A stretch of 64,000 nt of DNA. Source: Cryobacterium sp. Y11. GTDB taxonomy: Bacteria > Actinomycetota > Actinomycetes > Actinomycetales > Microbacteriaceae. Below, piece by piece: positions 26,306 through 35,022 of the stretch. Numbering within the stretch: position 1 is the first letter of the stretch; each line of letters starts with the position of its first letter. Position numbers and translations under genes: made by a program. Below the pieces are notes generated by a model. The model was not told the DNA's origin and did not search any database. It was given only the letters and a program-made list of their open reading frames with translations. The stretch lies in contig NZ_PJJO01000054.1 of assembly GCF_002929535.1 (NCBI RefSeq), forward strand, positions 1 through 64,000. Reading direction: 5' to 3'.

Positions 26306-27307
26306 GTGACGTCGGAGTTGGAGCGCACCCAGGCATCCTCGCAACCGCTCGACCGACTCGTCGAGGACCTCCAGCGCCTGCGCAACACGGCGGGCGATAT
26401 CTCATACGCCGAGATCGCCGCGCTGATAGCCCGCACGCGCGAGGCTCACGGAATCACCCCGGCCGCAGCCAGGGTCGCCCGTTCGTCGGTCTTCGATGCC
26501 TTCCGTACGGGCCGTCGACGCATCAACGCGGTGCTGGTCGAGGAGATCGTGCGGGCCCTCGGCGAGGACGACGCCGCTGCCGCACTCTGGCGCGAGCGGT
26601 GCCTCGACGCCCGATTCTCCGCGCGGCGTTCGGCAGGCGCGGTGGGCACGGGCGGACCGGATGCGTCGGGTGGGCCGGCCGAGTTGGCTGCCCTGTATCC
26701 GCCGGTCTTGCCGCTGACCTCCCACCCAGATCGCCGGTCTCTGACCGTCGCGCTCACCGTCGCGCTGCTGGTCGGTTGCGTGGGCGTAAACCTGTTTGGC
26801 GACGGCGTCGTAGATAAATTTCACCTGCCGGTCTGGTTGGACATGATCGGCACCGCGACCGCGGCGATCGCGCTCGGCCCATGGCACGGCGCACTCGTCG
26901 GGGTGCTGACAAACCTGCTCGGCGGGCTGCAAGGCAACCCGGAGACGCTGCCGTTCGCGCCCGTCAATGTCGTGGGGGCACTTGTCTGGGGCTACGGCTA
27001 CCGTCTCGTCTGCCGGAACCGCGGCGCCCTACGTTTCCTGCTCCTCAACGTTGCGGTCGCGGTCGCCTGCACGCTCGTCGCGGTGCCGATCAACGTGCTG
27101 GTTTTCAACGGCGTCGCCGGCCACGCCAGTGACCTTGTGGCATCGACGATGGTCGCCATCGGCGAGGGACTCTGGGTCGCCGTGTTCTCGTCGAACCTGA
27201 TGTTTTCGCTTTTCGACAAGCTCATCGCCGGGTACGTCGCTCTGTTATTCGCCCGCTTTCTGCTGCCCTTGGGCCTGAGCCGCAGCCCCGGGCTCGGCCG
27301 GGAATGA
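26306..27307 (+). CDS. HTH domain fused to an ECF-transporter S-component-like membrane domain
   Basis: 333 residues from GTG 26306 with GGGGGA upstream. Residues 1-105 resemble a helix-turn-helix segment (YAEIAALIARTREAHGIT then VFDAFRTGRRRINAVLVEEI). Residues about 145-325 contain five or six membrane helices with LDMIGTATAAIALGPWHGAL and LLGGLQGNPET, reminiscent of vitamin-type ECF S components. No EcfA or EcfT is nearby. It could be a membrane-tethered ligand-sensing regulator or an S component using shared ECF modules. Function is not established. Confidence 0.65.
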   Translation: MTSELERTQASSQPLDRLVEDLQRLRNTAGDISYAEIAALIARTREAHGITPAAARVARSSVFDAFRTGRRRINAVLVEEIVRALGEDDAAAALWRERCLDARFSARRSAGAVGTGGPDASGGPAELAALYPPVLPLTSHPDRRSLTVALTVALLVGCVGVNLFGDGVVDKFHLPVWLDMIGTATAAIALGPWHGALVGVLTNLLGGLQGNPETLPFAPVNVVGALVWGYGYRLVCRNRGALRFLLLNVAVAVACTLVAVPINVLVFNGVAGHASDLVASTMVAIGEGLWVAVFSSNLMFSLFDKLIAGYVALLFARFLLPLGLSRSPGLGRE

Positions 27308-27388
27308 CGCTGCCCGCGGTGTCCGGGATTGTCCGGGATCTGCATCCGCTAGCCTGACGACCCGAGCAGGGCACACACTCGGCCCACA

Positions 27389-28327
27389 ATGGAACCCATG
27401 GACACCACCCTGGCACCTGACCTGACGTTGACGGAGCAGATCGAGAACGCGGGTCTGCGGTATGCATATGCGCGGGCTTTCCGTATCACGGTGCCCGACG
27501 CGCCCGCCGACGTGGACCCGTCGCTGCTCCTGCTTCTGCGCGAACGAGGCCTCACGGAAGCCGACGCCCTGCGCGTTCTCGCGGCCGACCAGGCGATGGC
27601 TCCACTGCCGAAGGACGATACACGAGCGTGGACGGCGACGGACTACAACATCCCGACCCGGCAGGCGATCGTGCAGGAATTCAGCGCGAACTCCGGAAAG
27701 AGGGTGACCTGGCCCCCTCGCCACAATAAGTTCAGCCAGCAATGGTCGGAGTCGATGACATCCGCCGGGCTGCCCTTTCGGATACCCAGCGCCATCTTGC
27801 CTAGCAAGGCAGAGGCCATCGCCCAGCTCTGGAAATTTCTTAATGCTCCAGAAGGCAGCAGGAGCACGGGTGACTACGTCGTGTGGCGCAGGAACAGGCA
27901 ACAGGACGATACCGTCAAGACGCCGCCGTCCCTCGAAGATTTCAACCGCGTCTTCGGCTCGTGGGGCCAGGCGCTCGACGCTGCGGGAATGCCGGCGCCC
28001 GTGACCTCCACCTCGGCACAACAAGCCGAGGACGCAGTGGCCAAGCTCGCCGCTGATCTGGAGCGGCATCAGGCTGACGCGGAAAAACTGCGCAAGCAGT
28101 TGGGCGCATCCGGCGGGGCAACTCCCGATGTACTCGCGCACCACACCGAGCTTGCATACCTCGTCGCGTTGGAGACGCACGCACTGGAGAGCTCACGTGT
28201 CAACGAATACCTGCTGAAAGAGCGGGAGAAGACCGCGAAGACGCTCAAACGCTGGGCCATTGCCGGAGGCGCGGCGCTGGCGATCGTGCCTCCTCTCATC
28301 GAGTTTCTCCTGGCGAAGTACCTGTAG
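27389..28327 (+). CDS. Uncharacterised protein with a C-terminal membrane tail
   Basis: 312 residues (ATG 27389 or 27398). The middle contains two stretches, WPPRHNKFSQQWSESMTSAG and FNRVFGSWGQALDAAGMPAP, that look like the HNH-associated repeat found near homing endonucleases, but there is no HNH motif. A coiled-coil-like segment (about 205-240) is followed by a terminal hydrophobic helix (ALAIVPPLIEFLLAKYL) suggesting tail anchoring. Function unknown. Confidence 0.6.
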   Translation: MEPMDTTLAPDLTLTEQIENAGLRYAYARAFRITVPDAPADVDPSLLLLLRERGLTEADALRVLAADQAMAPLPKDDTRAWTATDYNIPTRQAIVQEFSANSGKRVTWPPRHNKFSQQWSESMTSAGLPFRIPSAILPSKAEAIAQLWKFLNAPEGSRSTGDYVVWRRNRQQDDTVKTPPSLEDFNRVFGSWGQALDAAGMPAPVTSTSAQQAEDAVAKLAADLERHQADAEKLRKQLGASGGATPDVLAHHTELAYLVALETHALESSRVNEYLLKEREKTAKTLKRWAIAGGAALAIVPPLIEFLLAKYL

Positions 28328-28388
28328 AGCACGTGGCACTGCAGACTCGATAGACCAGGAACAGGGTCACCGAGCAGGCGGTCACACC

Positions 28389-28709
28389 GTGAGCGTCGAT
28401 GCACCCAGGATTTCGGGAAACTGGCTGGATACCGTCGTGGGAGCACTGAAGAGGGCCCCGGAAATCAGTATCTGGGGGCCGCTGCTGGTGTTCACACCAT
28501 GGTTCGCCGCGAGTGCCGCGGTAGCGGTTCTGCTCAGCTTCGCGATCGTCGCGGGTATCGGGGGCAGCCTTCTGCTCACGTCCGGGTGGGGATTTCAGAA
28601 CCAGGGCAACCGCTACGGCAGCGTCGTTACTCCCGGCTTCCGCAATCCTGTGACCTGGCTCCTGATCCCGAGCTTCTTCGTCTCATTTCAGTGGCAATTC
28701 TCCAACTAG
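28389..28709 (+). CDS. Small membrane protein of unknown function
   Basis: 106 residues from GTG 28389; longer in-frame extensions overlap the upstream gene and lack coding character. It has a central hydrophobic pair of segments (LLVFTPWFAASAAVAVLLSF, IVAGIGGSLLLT) and a C-terminal aromatic stretch (WLLIPSFFVSFQW). Its stop TAG shares a CTAG palindrome with the stop of nrdG on the other strand. No family recognised. Confidence 0.5.
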   Translation: MSVDAPRISGNWLDTVVGALKRAPEISIWGPLLVFTPWFAASAAVAVLLSFAIVAGIGGSLLLTSGWGFQNQGNRYGSVVTPGFRNPVTWLLIPSFFVSFQWQFSN

Positions 28710-29311
28710 ATCAGGTTGCGCTTCTCGATCTGTTCGTAGCTGCTGGTCGCATCCTTCAGCTCGCCCCACAGCGTCACCTGGCCGCTGGCCAGGGACTGTT
28801 TGACGTCGATGATCCGCTGCTGGTTGCTGCTGCCCCGAAACTGCAGGCTGAGATCGCGCTTGGCGAGCTCGAACCGACCGTCGACCACAACGTCGATCTT
28901 GCCGAGCATGGCGAGCTTGTCCGCACTCTCCAGCAACAATTCTTCGAACGTGTAGCCGGTCCACGACCAGATATCTTTCGACGTTCCGAGCTCCCGGCGT
29001 ACCCGGTCGATCAGCGCCAGGCACACTCCGGTGTTGAGGAACGGCTCGCCGCCGAGCAGGGTGAGGCCCTGCACGTACTCCTGCCCGAGGTCGGCCAGAA
29101 TCTGATCCTCAAGCCGCTGCGTGTACTTTTCCCCGTAACGAAAATTCCAGGTGGCCTCACTGAAACACTCTGCACAGGCGAAGAGGCAACCGGACAGATA
29201 CAGGCTGCACCGCACCCCCTCGCCGTCGACGAAGACGAAGGGCTTGTAGTCACCGACATAGCGCTGGCTCAGCTTCTCTGACAGCCACTGCCCGGGCTGG
29301 AGATTACGCAT
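28706..29311 (-). CDS. nrdG: Anaerobic ribonucleotide reductase activating protein (radical SAM)
   Basis: 201 residues from the ATG at 29311, which overlaps the nrdD stop by 8 bases. The radical-SAM cluster motif is CLFACAEC (CX3CX2C), followed by LTLLGGEPFLNTG (GGE motif). This enzyme uses a 4Fe-4S cluster and S-adenosylmethionine to create the glycyl radical on NrdD. The ORF could be extended upstream to 29461, but that would run inside nrdD, so the internal ATG is preferred. Confidence 0.93.
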   Translation of the reverse strand: MRNLQPGQWLSEKLSQRYVGDYKPFVFVDGEGVRCSLYLSGCLFACAECFSEATWNFRYGEKYTQRLEDQILADLGQEYVQGLTLLGGEPFLNTGVCLALIDRVRRELGTSKDIWSWTGYTFEELLLESADKLAMLGKIDVVVDGRFELAKRDLSLQFRGSSNQQRIIDVKQSLASGQVTLWGELKDATSSYEQIEKRNLI

Positions 29312-31274
29312 CCTCGGCAACCGGCGCGGCAGCATCCGCTCCTCGAATGCCGGTAGCGCCGGCCATGTGCTTGACCCGGGAGGTGATCTCGCTATGCCGG
29401 CCGTGCACCATCGGACGGGCCTGCGGGTTACCGAGGTAGCCACAGGTGCGCTTGACGACATCGCAGGTCAGCGGGTCGGCATTGCCGCACTCCGGGCACT
29501 CGAACCCGTGCTCGGTGGCGTCGAAGTCGCCCGTGAAACCGCAGGCGTAACAGCGGTCGATCGGCGTGTTGGTGCCGAGATAGCCGACACGGTCGTAGGA
29601 GTAGTCCCAGACGGCCTCGAGCGCTTTGGGGTTCTGTTGCAGGATCGGGTACTCGCAATAGTGGATGAATCCACCTCCGGAATAGGTCGGGTACACCTTC
29701 TCGAAATCCAGCTTCTCAAACGGCGTCGGGCTCTTGCGCACGTCGTAGTGAAAGCTGTTGGTGTAATAGTCCTTGTCGGTGATATTGGGAACCGAGCCGA
29801 ACTTCTCGGTGTCCAGTCGGCAGAACCGGTCGGTCAAGCTCTCGCTCGGCGTCGCGTAAACGCTGAACTGGTAGCCGTACTCGTCGCTCCATTTTTTGGC
29901 CCGCTCCTGAAGCGTGCGCAAGATCTCGACGGTGAAGTCCTTCGCCTCAATGTTGGTTTCCCAGTCGCCGCCGTAGAAGGCCGCTGCCACCTCATAGAGG
30001 CCGATGTAGCCGAGCGACACCGTGGAGCGCTTGTTCTTAAAGAGGATGTCGACCGGCTGGCCGGGCTGCAGACGCTGGCCGAAGGCTCCGTAGATATAGA
30101 GGATCGGAGCGTTCTCCGGGGTTGCCTCCGTACACCGCTCAATTCGAAACAGCAGCGCATCGCCCACCGTGGTCACCCGCGCGGCGAGAATGCTCCAGAA
30201 CTTGTTCTTGGCTCCGCCGGCTTCCAGGGCGATCCGGGGCAGGTTGAGCGTCACGACGCCGAGGTTCATTCGCCCCTCGGACACATCATTGCCATTCTCA
30301 TCGGTCCAGCCCTGCAGAAACGAGCGGCAACCCATCGGCACCTTGAACCTGCCGGTGAGTTCGACGATTTTGTCGTAGTTGAGAATATCTGGGTACATCC
30401 GCTTGGTGGAACACTCCAGCGCCAGCTGCTTAATGTCGTAGTTTGGGTCGGTCGCTGCGAGGTTAAGGCCACGCTTGACGGTGAAGATCAGCTTCGGGAA
30501 GATTGCGGTGCGCTTCTCGCTGCCGAGCCCCTCGATTCGGATGTGCAGGATCGCCTTCTGAATTACGCGTTCCAACCAGCTCGTGCCCAGGCCAAAGCCG
30601 AGCGAGGTGAAGGGGGTCTGCCCGGTAGAGGTGAATAGGGTGTTGATCTCGTATTCGAGGCTCTGCATCGCGTCATAGATGTCTTTGAGGGTCTTCTCCT
30701 GTGCATAGCCCTGATGCTGGGATTCATCCGCGATCCACGTGCGGGCATCCGCCAGGTGCTTCTCCAGGTTTTTCTCGGCGTAGGGAGCCAGTACTTCGTC
30801 GATGCGGTTTCCGGAGCATCCGCCGTACTGACTCGACGACACGTTCGCGATGATCTGCGAGATCTGGGCCGTCGCCGTTTGAATGGAACGCGGCGGGTCG
30901 ACGTCGGCGTTGCCGATGCGGAAGCCCTGGCTCAGCATCCTCTTAAAATCGATGAGGCAGCAGTTCGTCATTGGCGCATACGGGTGGTAGTCGAGGTCGT
31001 GGTAGTGCAGTTCGCCCTTTCGGTGGGCGTTGGCAACGTGCGGCGGCAGCATTTTCAGGCCGATGGCCTTGCCAACAGCACCAGCGGTCAGGTCGCGTTG
31101 GGTGTTGAAGACGTCACTGTCCTTGTTGGCGTTCTCGTTGACGACCGACTCGTCTTTGCTGATCAGCTTGCCGATTGACCGGGCGAGGGCCGCGTAGGTA
31201 CTGGCGTCATCGACGGCGAGCCCGCGGCCGTCTCGTTTGGTCAGCATGAGGGTTTCTGAGCCGAGGTTTTCCAT
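29304..31274 (-). CDS. nrdD: Anaerobic (class III) ribonucleoside-triphosphate reductase
   Basis: 656 residues from ATG 31274, which has AAGGAG about 9 bases upstream. Recognisable class III features: NENANKDSDVFNTQRD, HYHDLDY, TPFTSLGFGLGTSW, NYDIKQLALEC, the zinc-site cysteines CYACGF and CPECGN, and the glycyl-radical loop RTCGYLGNPQARP near the C-terminus. The enzyme makes deoxynucleotides without oxygen. Compared with the E. coli enzyme (712 residues) the N-terminus is short and the usual ATP-cone is missing: only about 40 residues precede the core. Tandem NrdR-like boxes lie upstream. Confidence 0.95.
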   Translation of the reverse strand: MENLGSETLMLTKRDGRGLAVDDASTYAALARSIGKLISKDESVVNENANKDSDVFNTQRDLTAGAVGKAIGLKMLPPHVANAHRKGELHYHDLDYHPYAPMTNCCLIDFKRMLSQGFRIGNADVDPPRSIQTATAQISQIIANVSSSQYGGCSGNRIDEVLAPYAEKNLEKHLADARTWIADESQHQGYAQEKTLKDIYDAMQSLEYEINTLFTSTGQTPFTSLGFGLGTSWLERVIQKAILHIRIEGLGSEKRTAIFPKLIFTVKRGLNLAATDPNYDIKQLALECSTKRMYPDILNYDKIVELTGRFKVPMGCRSFLQGWTDENGNDVSEGRMNLGVVTLNLPRIALEAGGAKNKFWSILAARVTTVGDALLFRIERCTEATPENAPILYIYGAFGQRLQPGQPVDILFKNKRSTVSLGYIGLYEVAAAFYGGDWETNIEAKDFTVEILRTLQERAKKWSDEYGYQFSVYATPSESLTDRFCRLDTEKFGSVPNITDKDYYTNSFHYDVRKSPTPFEKLDFEKVYPTYSGGGFIHYCEYPILQQNPKALEAVWDYSYDRVGYLGTNTPIDRCYACGFTGDFDATEHGFECPECGNADPLTCDVVKRTCGYLGNPQARPMVHGRHSEITSRVKHMAGATGIRGADAAAPVAEDA

Positions 31275-31338
31275 GCGCAATAGTCTCCTTGAGTCGACAG
31301 CGCCCACAACGATCGACCGGGGTATGAGCCGGTCGAAG

Positions 31339-31386
31339 AAACCATATCTAGTGGTCGACGTGTGATTTATACATTGCATGTAGTGG
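31339..31386 (-). promoter_or_regulatory. Tandem NrdR-box-like sites upstream of nrdDG
   Basis: Two 16-bp sites, AAACCATATCTAGTGG (31339-31354) and ACATTGCATGTAGTGG (31371-31386), each fit the NrdR consensus acaCwAtATaTwGtgt (about 13 and 11 of 16). Their starts are 32 bp apart, close to three helical turns, which is the known arrangement for NrdR. The nrdD ATG is 65 bases downstream of the nearer box. NrdR itself is not in the window. Repression of nrdDG by NrdR is inferred. Confidence 0.65.
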
Positions 31387-31451
31387 TTGACTCTCGGTCA
31401 CCATGCGCTGGTGGGAACACAGCTTCCGAGCCAGAGGCCACCAAGAATGCC

Positions 31452-33197
31452 TCAGATTGCCCCGCCGATATCGTCGCGAAGCTCCCCACTGGCAGCATCA
31501 ACCGCGGCGCCCACCGTCGGCGCGAACCGCTCGGGTGGAAACCGGTCACCCAATCCGAACGCCCGCAGCCGGTCCTTGACCGGTCCCTTCACCTCGGCGA
31601 GCACGAGCGTCACCTTCCGAGACGCGAGGTACTCGTCCAGCTCGAGCAGCTCGTCGATGGCGGTCGTGTCGATATCGGTGATCGGTTCGGCGGCAAGGAT
31701 GACGGTGTGAATGGGCCTGCCGCCGACCTCCGATTCCCGCTCCGCCCGCCGCAGCACCGAGCGCACGTAGTCATCAAAGATGCCCCCGTTGGCAAAAAAG
31801 AGCGGGGCGTCAAAACGCACAATAACGATGCCGGGAACGCGATCGGCATCCGGATGCCGTGAGCGGTCATGGTAACCGCGCACACCCGGAATGCGCCCGA
31901 GCTCGGCCCGGTACGGGCGCCACGCTCGAATCACGAACGCGACCAGGGACAGCCCGATCGCCACGAGAATGCCCTGCAAAACGCCCACCAAAAAAACGCT
32001 GAGGAACGCGGCGATCGAGAGCAGGGCATCCGTTTTGTCGATCCGCCACAATCGCCAGGCACTCACAACATCGAGCAGGCTGGCTGCGGCGACGATGACC
32101 ACGGCGCCGAGGGTCGCCGATGGCAGGTAGCCGGTGACGCCGGGGGCCACGAGCATGAAGATGACGATGATCAGTGCGCCAACGACGGGCGTCAGCTGGG
32201 ATCGCGCCCCCGCTTGCTCGGCGACGGGCGTGCGCGAGGTGGAAGCGGAGATCGGAAAGCCGCCGAACAACCCGCCTCCGATATTAGCGAGTCCGAGCCC
32301 GGTCATCTCGTGGCTGCCGTTCACACTGTCACCGCGGCGCGCCGCAAGCGTGCGGGAGAGCACCCCGGTGTCCGCGAAGGCGATCAGCGCTATGCCCAGC
32401 GCCGGTCCGATCAGCGAAACCACGTCGCCCCAGCCGAGGCCGCCGAGCGCCGGGGCGGGGAGCCCTTGTGGCATGGCGCCGACGATCGGCAGCACGTTTT
32501 GCAGCGAGAAGATCGCCGTGACCACAATGGATGCGACGACCGCGACCAGCACGCCAGGGATGCGCCCGCCGAGCAGGAAACGCAACCCCACAATGACGGC
32601 AAGGGAGGCGAGGCCGAGTAACATCGCGGCGACATCGATGCTCCCGGCCGCAGCGCCCTGCACGATGGCGCCCATCCCCTGGATCGGGCCGGGCGCGTCG
32701 CTGGAGAACCCGAGCAGCTTGGGAATCTGCGAAATGATCACGAGCAAGGCGACGGCGTTGAGGTAGCCGACCCGGATCGGCTTGGAGAGCAGGTCGGTGA
32801 CGAAGCCGAGTCGAAGCAGGCCGGCGATGAGCAGGGTGAGACCGACCATGAGCCCGAGGAGTCCGGCGAGGGCAATCGCTCGTTCGGTGTTGCCGCGCGC
32901 CAGCGGCAGGATCGACGCTGCGATGATCGGGGCGAGCGCCGAGTCGGGGCCGAGCACGAGAATGCGTGATGGGCCGAAGACGGCGTAGACCAGCAGCGGC
33001 ACGATCGTCGCGTACAGGCCGGTGTACGCGGGCAGCCCGGATGCCTCCGCGTAGCCCATGCCGGCCGGGATCAGCAGGAAGCTGAGCACGATGCCGGCGC
33101 GCAAATCGGGCACCAGCCACGCGCGCTGGTAATGCAGGGCGGTGTTCAGCCCCGGAATCAGGCTGAAGGCGACGCCGCGGAATCCGCCGGTTGGCAT
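31452..33197 (-). CDS. SulP-family anion transporter with STAS domain
   Basis: 581 residues. The N-terminus carries the SulP signature region (LRAGIVLSFLLIPAGMGYAE, LYATIVPLLVYAVFGPSR, LVLGPDSALAPII) and about 10-12 membrane helices. The C-terminal 130 residues form a STAS domain (IVIVRFDAPLFFANGGIFDD, ITDIDTTAIDELLEL). Members move sulfate, bicarbonate or related anions; the substrate cannot be told from sequence. It is transcribed alone, downstream of the nrdD promoter region on the same strand as nrdDG. Confidence 0.92.
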   Translation of the reverse strand: MPTGGFRGVAFSLIPGLNTALHYQRAWLVPDLRAGIVLSFLLIPAGMGYAEASGLPAYTGLYATIVPLLVYAVFGPSRILVLGPDSALAPIIAASILPLARGNTERAIALAGLLGLMVGLTLLIAGLLRLGFVTDLLSKPIRVGYLNAVALLVIISQIPKLLGFSSDAPGPIQGMGAIVQGAAAGSIDVAAMLLGLASLAVIVGLRFLLGGRIPGVLVAVVASIVVTAIFSLQNVLPIVGAMPQGLPAPALGGLGWGDVVSLIGPALGIALIAFADTGVLSRTLAARRGDSVNGSHEMTGLGLANIGGGLFGGFPISASTSRTPVAEQAGARSQLTPVVGALIIVIFMLVAPGVTGYLPSATLGAVVIVAAASLLDVVSAWRLWRIDKTDALLSIAAFLSVFLVGVLQGILVAIGLSLVAFVIRAWRPYRAELGRIPGVRGYHDRSRHPDADRVPGIVIVRFDAPLFFANGGIFDDYVRSVLRRAERESEVGGRPIHTVILAAEPITDIDTTAIDELLELDEYLASRKVTLVLAEVKGPVKDRLRAFGLGDRFPPERFAPTVGAAVDAASGELRDDIGGAI

Positions 33198-33514
33198 GCC
33201 TTCACGGTAGTCCGATCCTCGACCGCTGGCTCGACGTCAACGAGTGTTCCGCTGCCGTCGCGTCACGCGAATGCTGATGTGAGCGGATGCCTACCCGATC
33301 GGGGCGACCAGGCACAGTCCCGCCAGCAGCAAGGCGGCTACAGGGCTCGTTGGCAACCCACATCGTATGCAAACTCTCGGTGCGCACTCTCTTGACGTGT
33401 AAAAAAAGAAGCCGAGATTTTACCCGTCCGGGTCATATGCAAGAAATCTTTGCATCTGCTCACCGCAGTGCGGTTGCGCTTGAACAGTCGCCTGAAGCTG
33501 CGAGACTTGCAGCT
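33198..33514. other. Intergenic region with ATGCAA repeats and a possible promoter
   Basis: No gene is supported here. ATGCAA-N7-TTGCAT (33437-33455) is an inverted repeat, and another TATGCAA occurs at 33366. TTGACG at 33392-33397 could be a -35 box with an AT-rich stretch about 18 bases later, driving the gene to the right. The ATGs at 33437 and 33515 are both possible starts of that gene. Confidence 0.3.
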
Positions 33515-34816
33515 ATGCTTCCGTCACCGATCGAACCACCCGCGGCCTCGTCCGACGTGCGATCCGGCGCTACGCGCGCCGAGGCATCCGTCGACAACCT
33601 CGCCCAGGCGCGCACGCGCATTCTGGCCATGTTCCGCACGCGGCGAGAGCTGATCCGGTGGGACGCGGTCTCCGAATACGTTGGTGAGGCATTCGCCGGA
33701 GTGGGAGAACTGCGGGCAGCGGTGGAGACCTGGGGTAGTGCCGGCCTCATCCCCACGACAGAGAAGGCACTCGCGAGTGTCGTGAAAGTGGTGTTGCGTG
33801 CCGACGACTCCAACGGCGAGATCGGCGGCTTGGCGTACGAACTTCTTTCGCTGCACGCTGAGCTGTGCAACGACGAGCCACCGAAGCCGGCCGTGCTCGT
33901 CGAGTGGCTGATCGACTTTCGCTTCGGCGGCTCACAGAATTTCTGGGAGCCCGACATCGCCGCCTACACGGATGCCCTCGGCGCACCCGGACTTTTTCTG
34001 CTGGGTGAGCGCCTGAATGCACTCGAAGCTGCGCTTCCCCCGCAGACCGACGCCTGGGACTCACCGCGTCAGCTGATCGGTCGCTACCGGGAACGGGCGG
34101 CAGTCGCGGGCGGCGATCCCGACGAGGTCATCGCCAGCTTTGGCGAGCTGACCCGCTCCTACCGTCTGCACGATCTGGCCAAGGCCCTGGTCGAGGTCGG
34201 CGACATCGACGAGGCGATCGGGTACGCCGAGCGTGCCACCCTGCTCGAGAGTGGTTGGCAGGCAGAGCGCGCCGGCCAGTACTGGTGCGAGCTCCTTCAC
34301 GAGGAATGGCCACACCAAGACGAACTCGCCGCCCGGCAGCTCATCTTCGACCGGTGGCCGTCGTCGCAGAATGCGCTGGCCCTGGCGCAAGCGGCCGACG
34401 ACGAAAACAGCGACGTGACGTGGAGCTCGCTCGCCGAGGCGGTCTACGCCCAGCTCGAGACGCAGCAGCCGCGTGAGCTGATCAATACGCTGCTCGGCTT
34501 GGGACTGGCCGATCGCGCCTGGGAGGCAGCTCAGCGGCTCACGACGGATGCGGGACTGTGGACCATGCTCGTAGCCGCGCGGGAGAAGGCCGATCCGGCA
34601 TCCGTTGTTCCGGTGCTTATTCAGCTGATCGAGTCCGACCTGCGCGTCGCCAAACCACAAAATTACAAGTCCGCGGTCAAGCGCTTAAAGCAGCTGCGCC
34701 GAGCATTGAAGGCGACGGATGCTGCGGCGCTGTTCCCGCCCATCGTCGCGGACATGCGCGAACAGCACCGCCGCCGGCCGACCCTGCTCCAGGCGTTCGA
34801 CCGCGCCGGCTTCTAG
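33515..34816 (+). CDS. DUF6880/SWIM-protein-tail-like protein
   Basis: 433 residues from ATG 33515 (in-frame ATG also at 33437). The segments VVLRADDSNGEIGGLAYELL, LHAELC and YTDALGAPGLFLLGERLNAL resemble the alpha-helical, TPR-like C-terminal part of actinobacterial SWIM zinc-finger and DUF6880 proteins. No zinc-binding CxC/CxH SWIM motif is present, so it is either a stand-alone helical protein or a truncated relative. Function unknown. It is the last apparently intact gene before the decayed island. Confidence 0.65.
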   Translation: MLPSPIEPPAASSDVRSGATRAEASVDNLAQARTRILAMFRTRRELIRWDAVSEYVGEAFAGVGELRAAVETWGSAGLIPTTEKALASVVKVVLRADDSNGEIGGLAYELLSLHAELCNDEPPKPAVLVEWLIDFRFGGSQNFWEPDIAAYTDALGAPGLFLLGERLNALEAALPPQTDAWDSPRQLIGRYRERAAVAGGDPDEVIASFGELTRSYRLHDLAKALVEVGDIDEAIGYAERATLLESGWQAERAGQYWCELLHEEWPHQDELAARQLIFDRWPSSQNALALAQAADDENSDVTWSSLAEAVYAQLETQQPRELINTLLGLGLADRAWEAAQRLTTDAGLWTMLVAAREKADPASVVPVLIQLIESDLRVAKPQNYKSAVKRLKQLRRALKATDAAALFPPIVADMREQHRRRPTLLQAFDRAGF

Positions 34817-35022
34817 CAGCTTGCCACAAGGAGTGTCGGTCCATCGAGAGGTGCGGGAACATCACGGCGCACCTGCCAAATCGACGAAGTCGGTGTCCCG
34901 TGAGTGTGCGGTCGCGTCGTTCGCCGCGCCGTGAGCTTCGGGCCATTTTTGAGCGATTTTCGGGTCACAACTCACGGCTCGGTGGCGCGGGAGTGCGGCT
35001 GGGGCGCGGCGAATGCTTTATA

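Noticed and set aside
28260-28388. N-terminal extension of the 106-residue membrane ORF
   Set aside because: It overlaps the end of the upstream gene and has no coding character; GTG 28389 is preferred.
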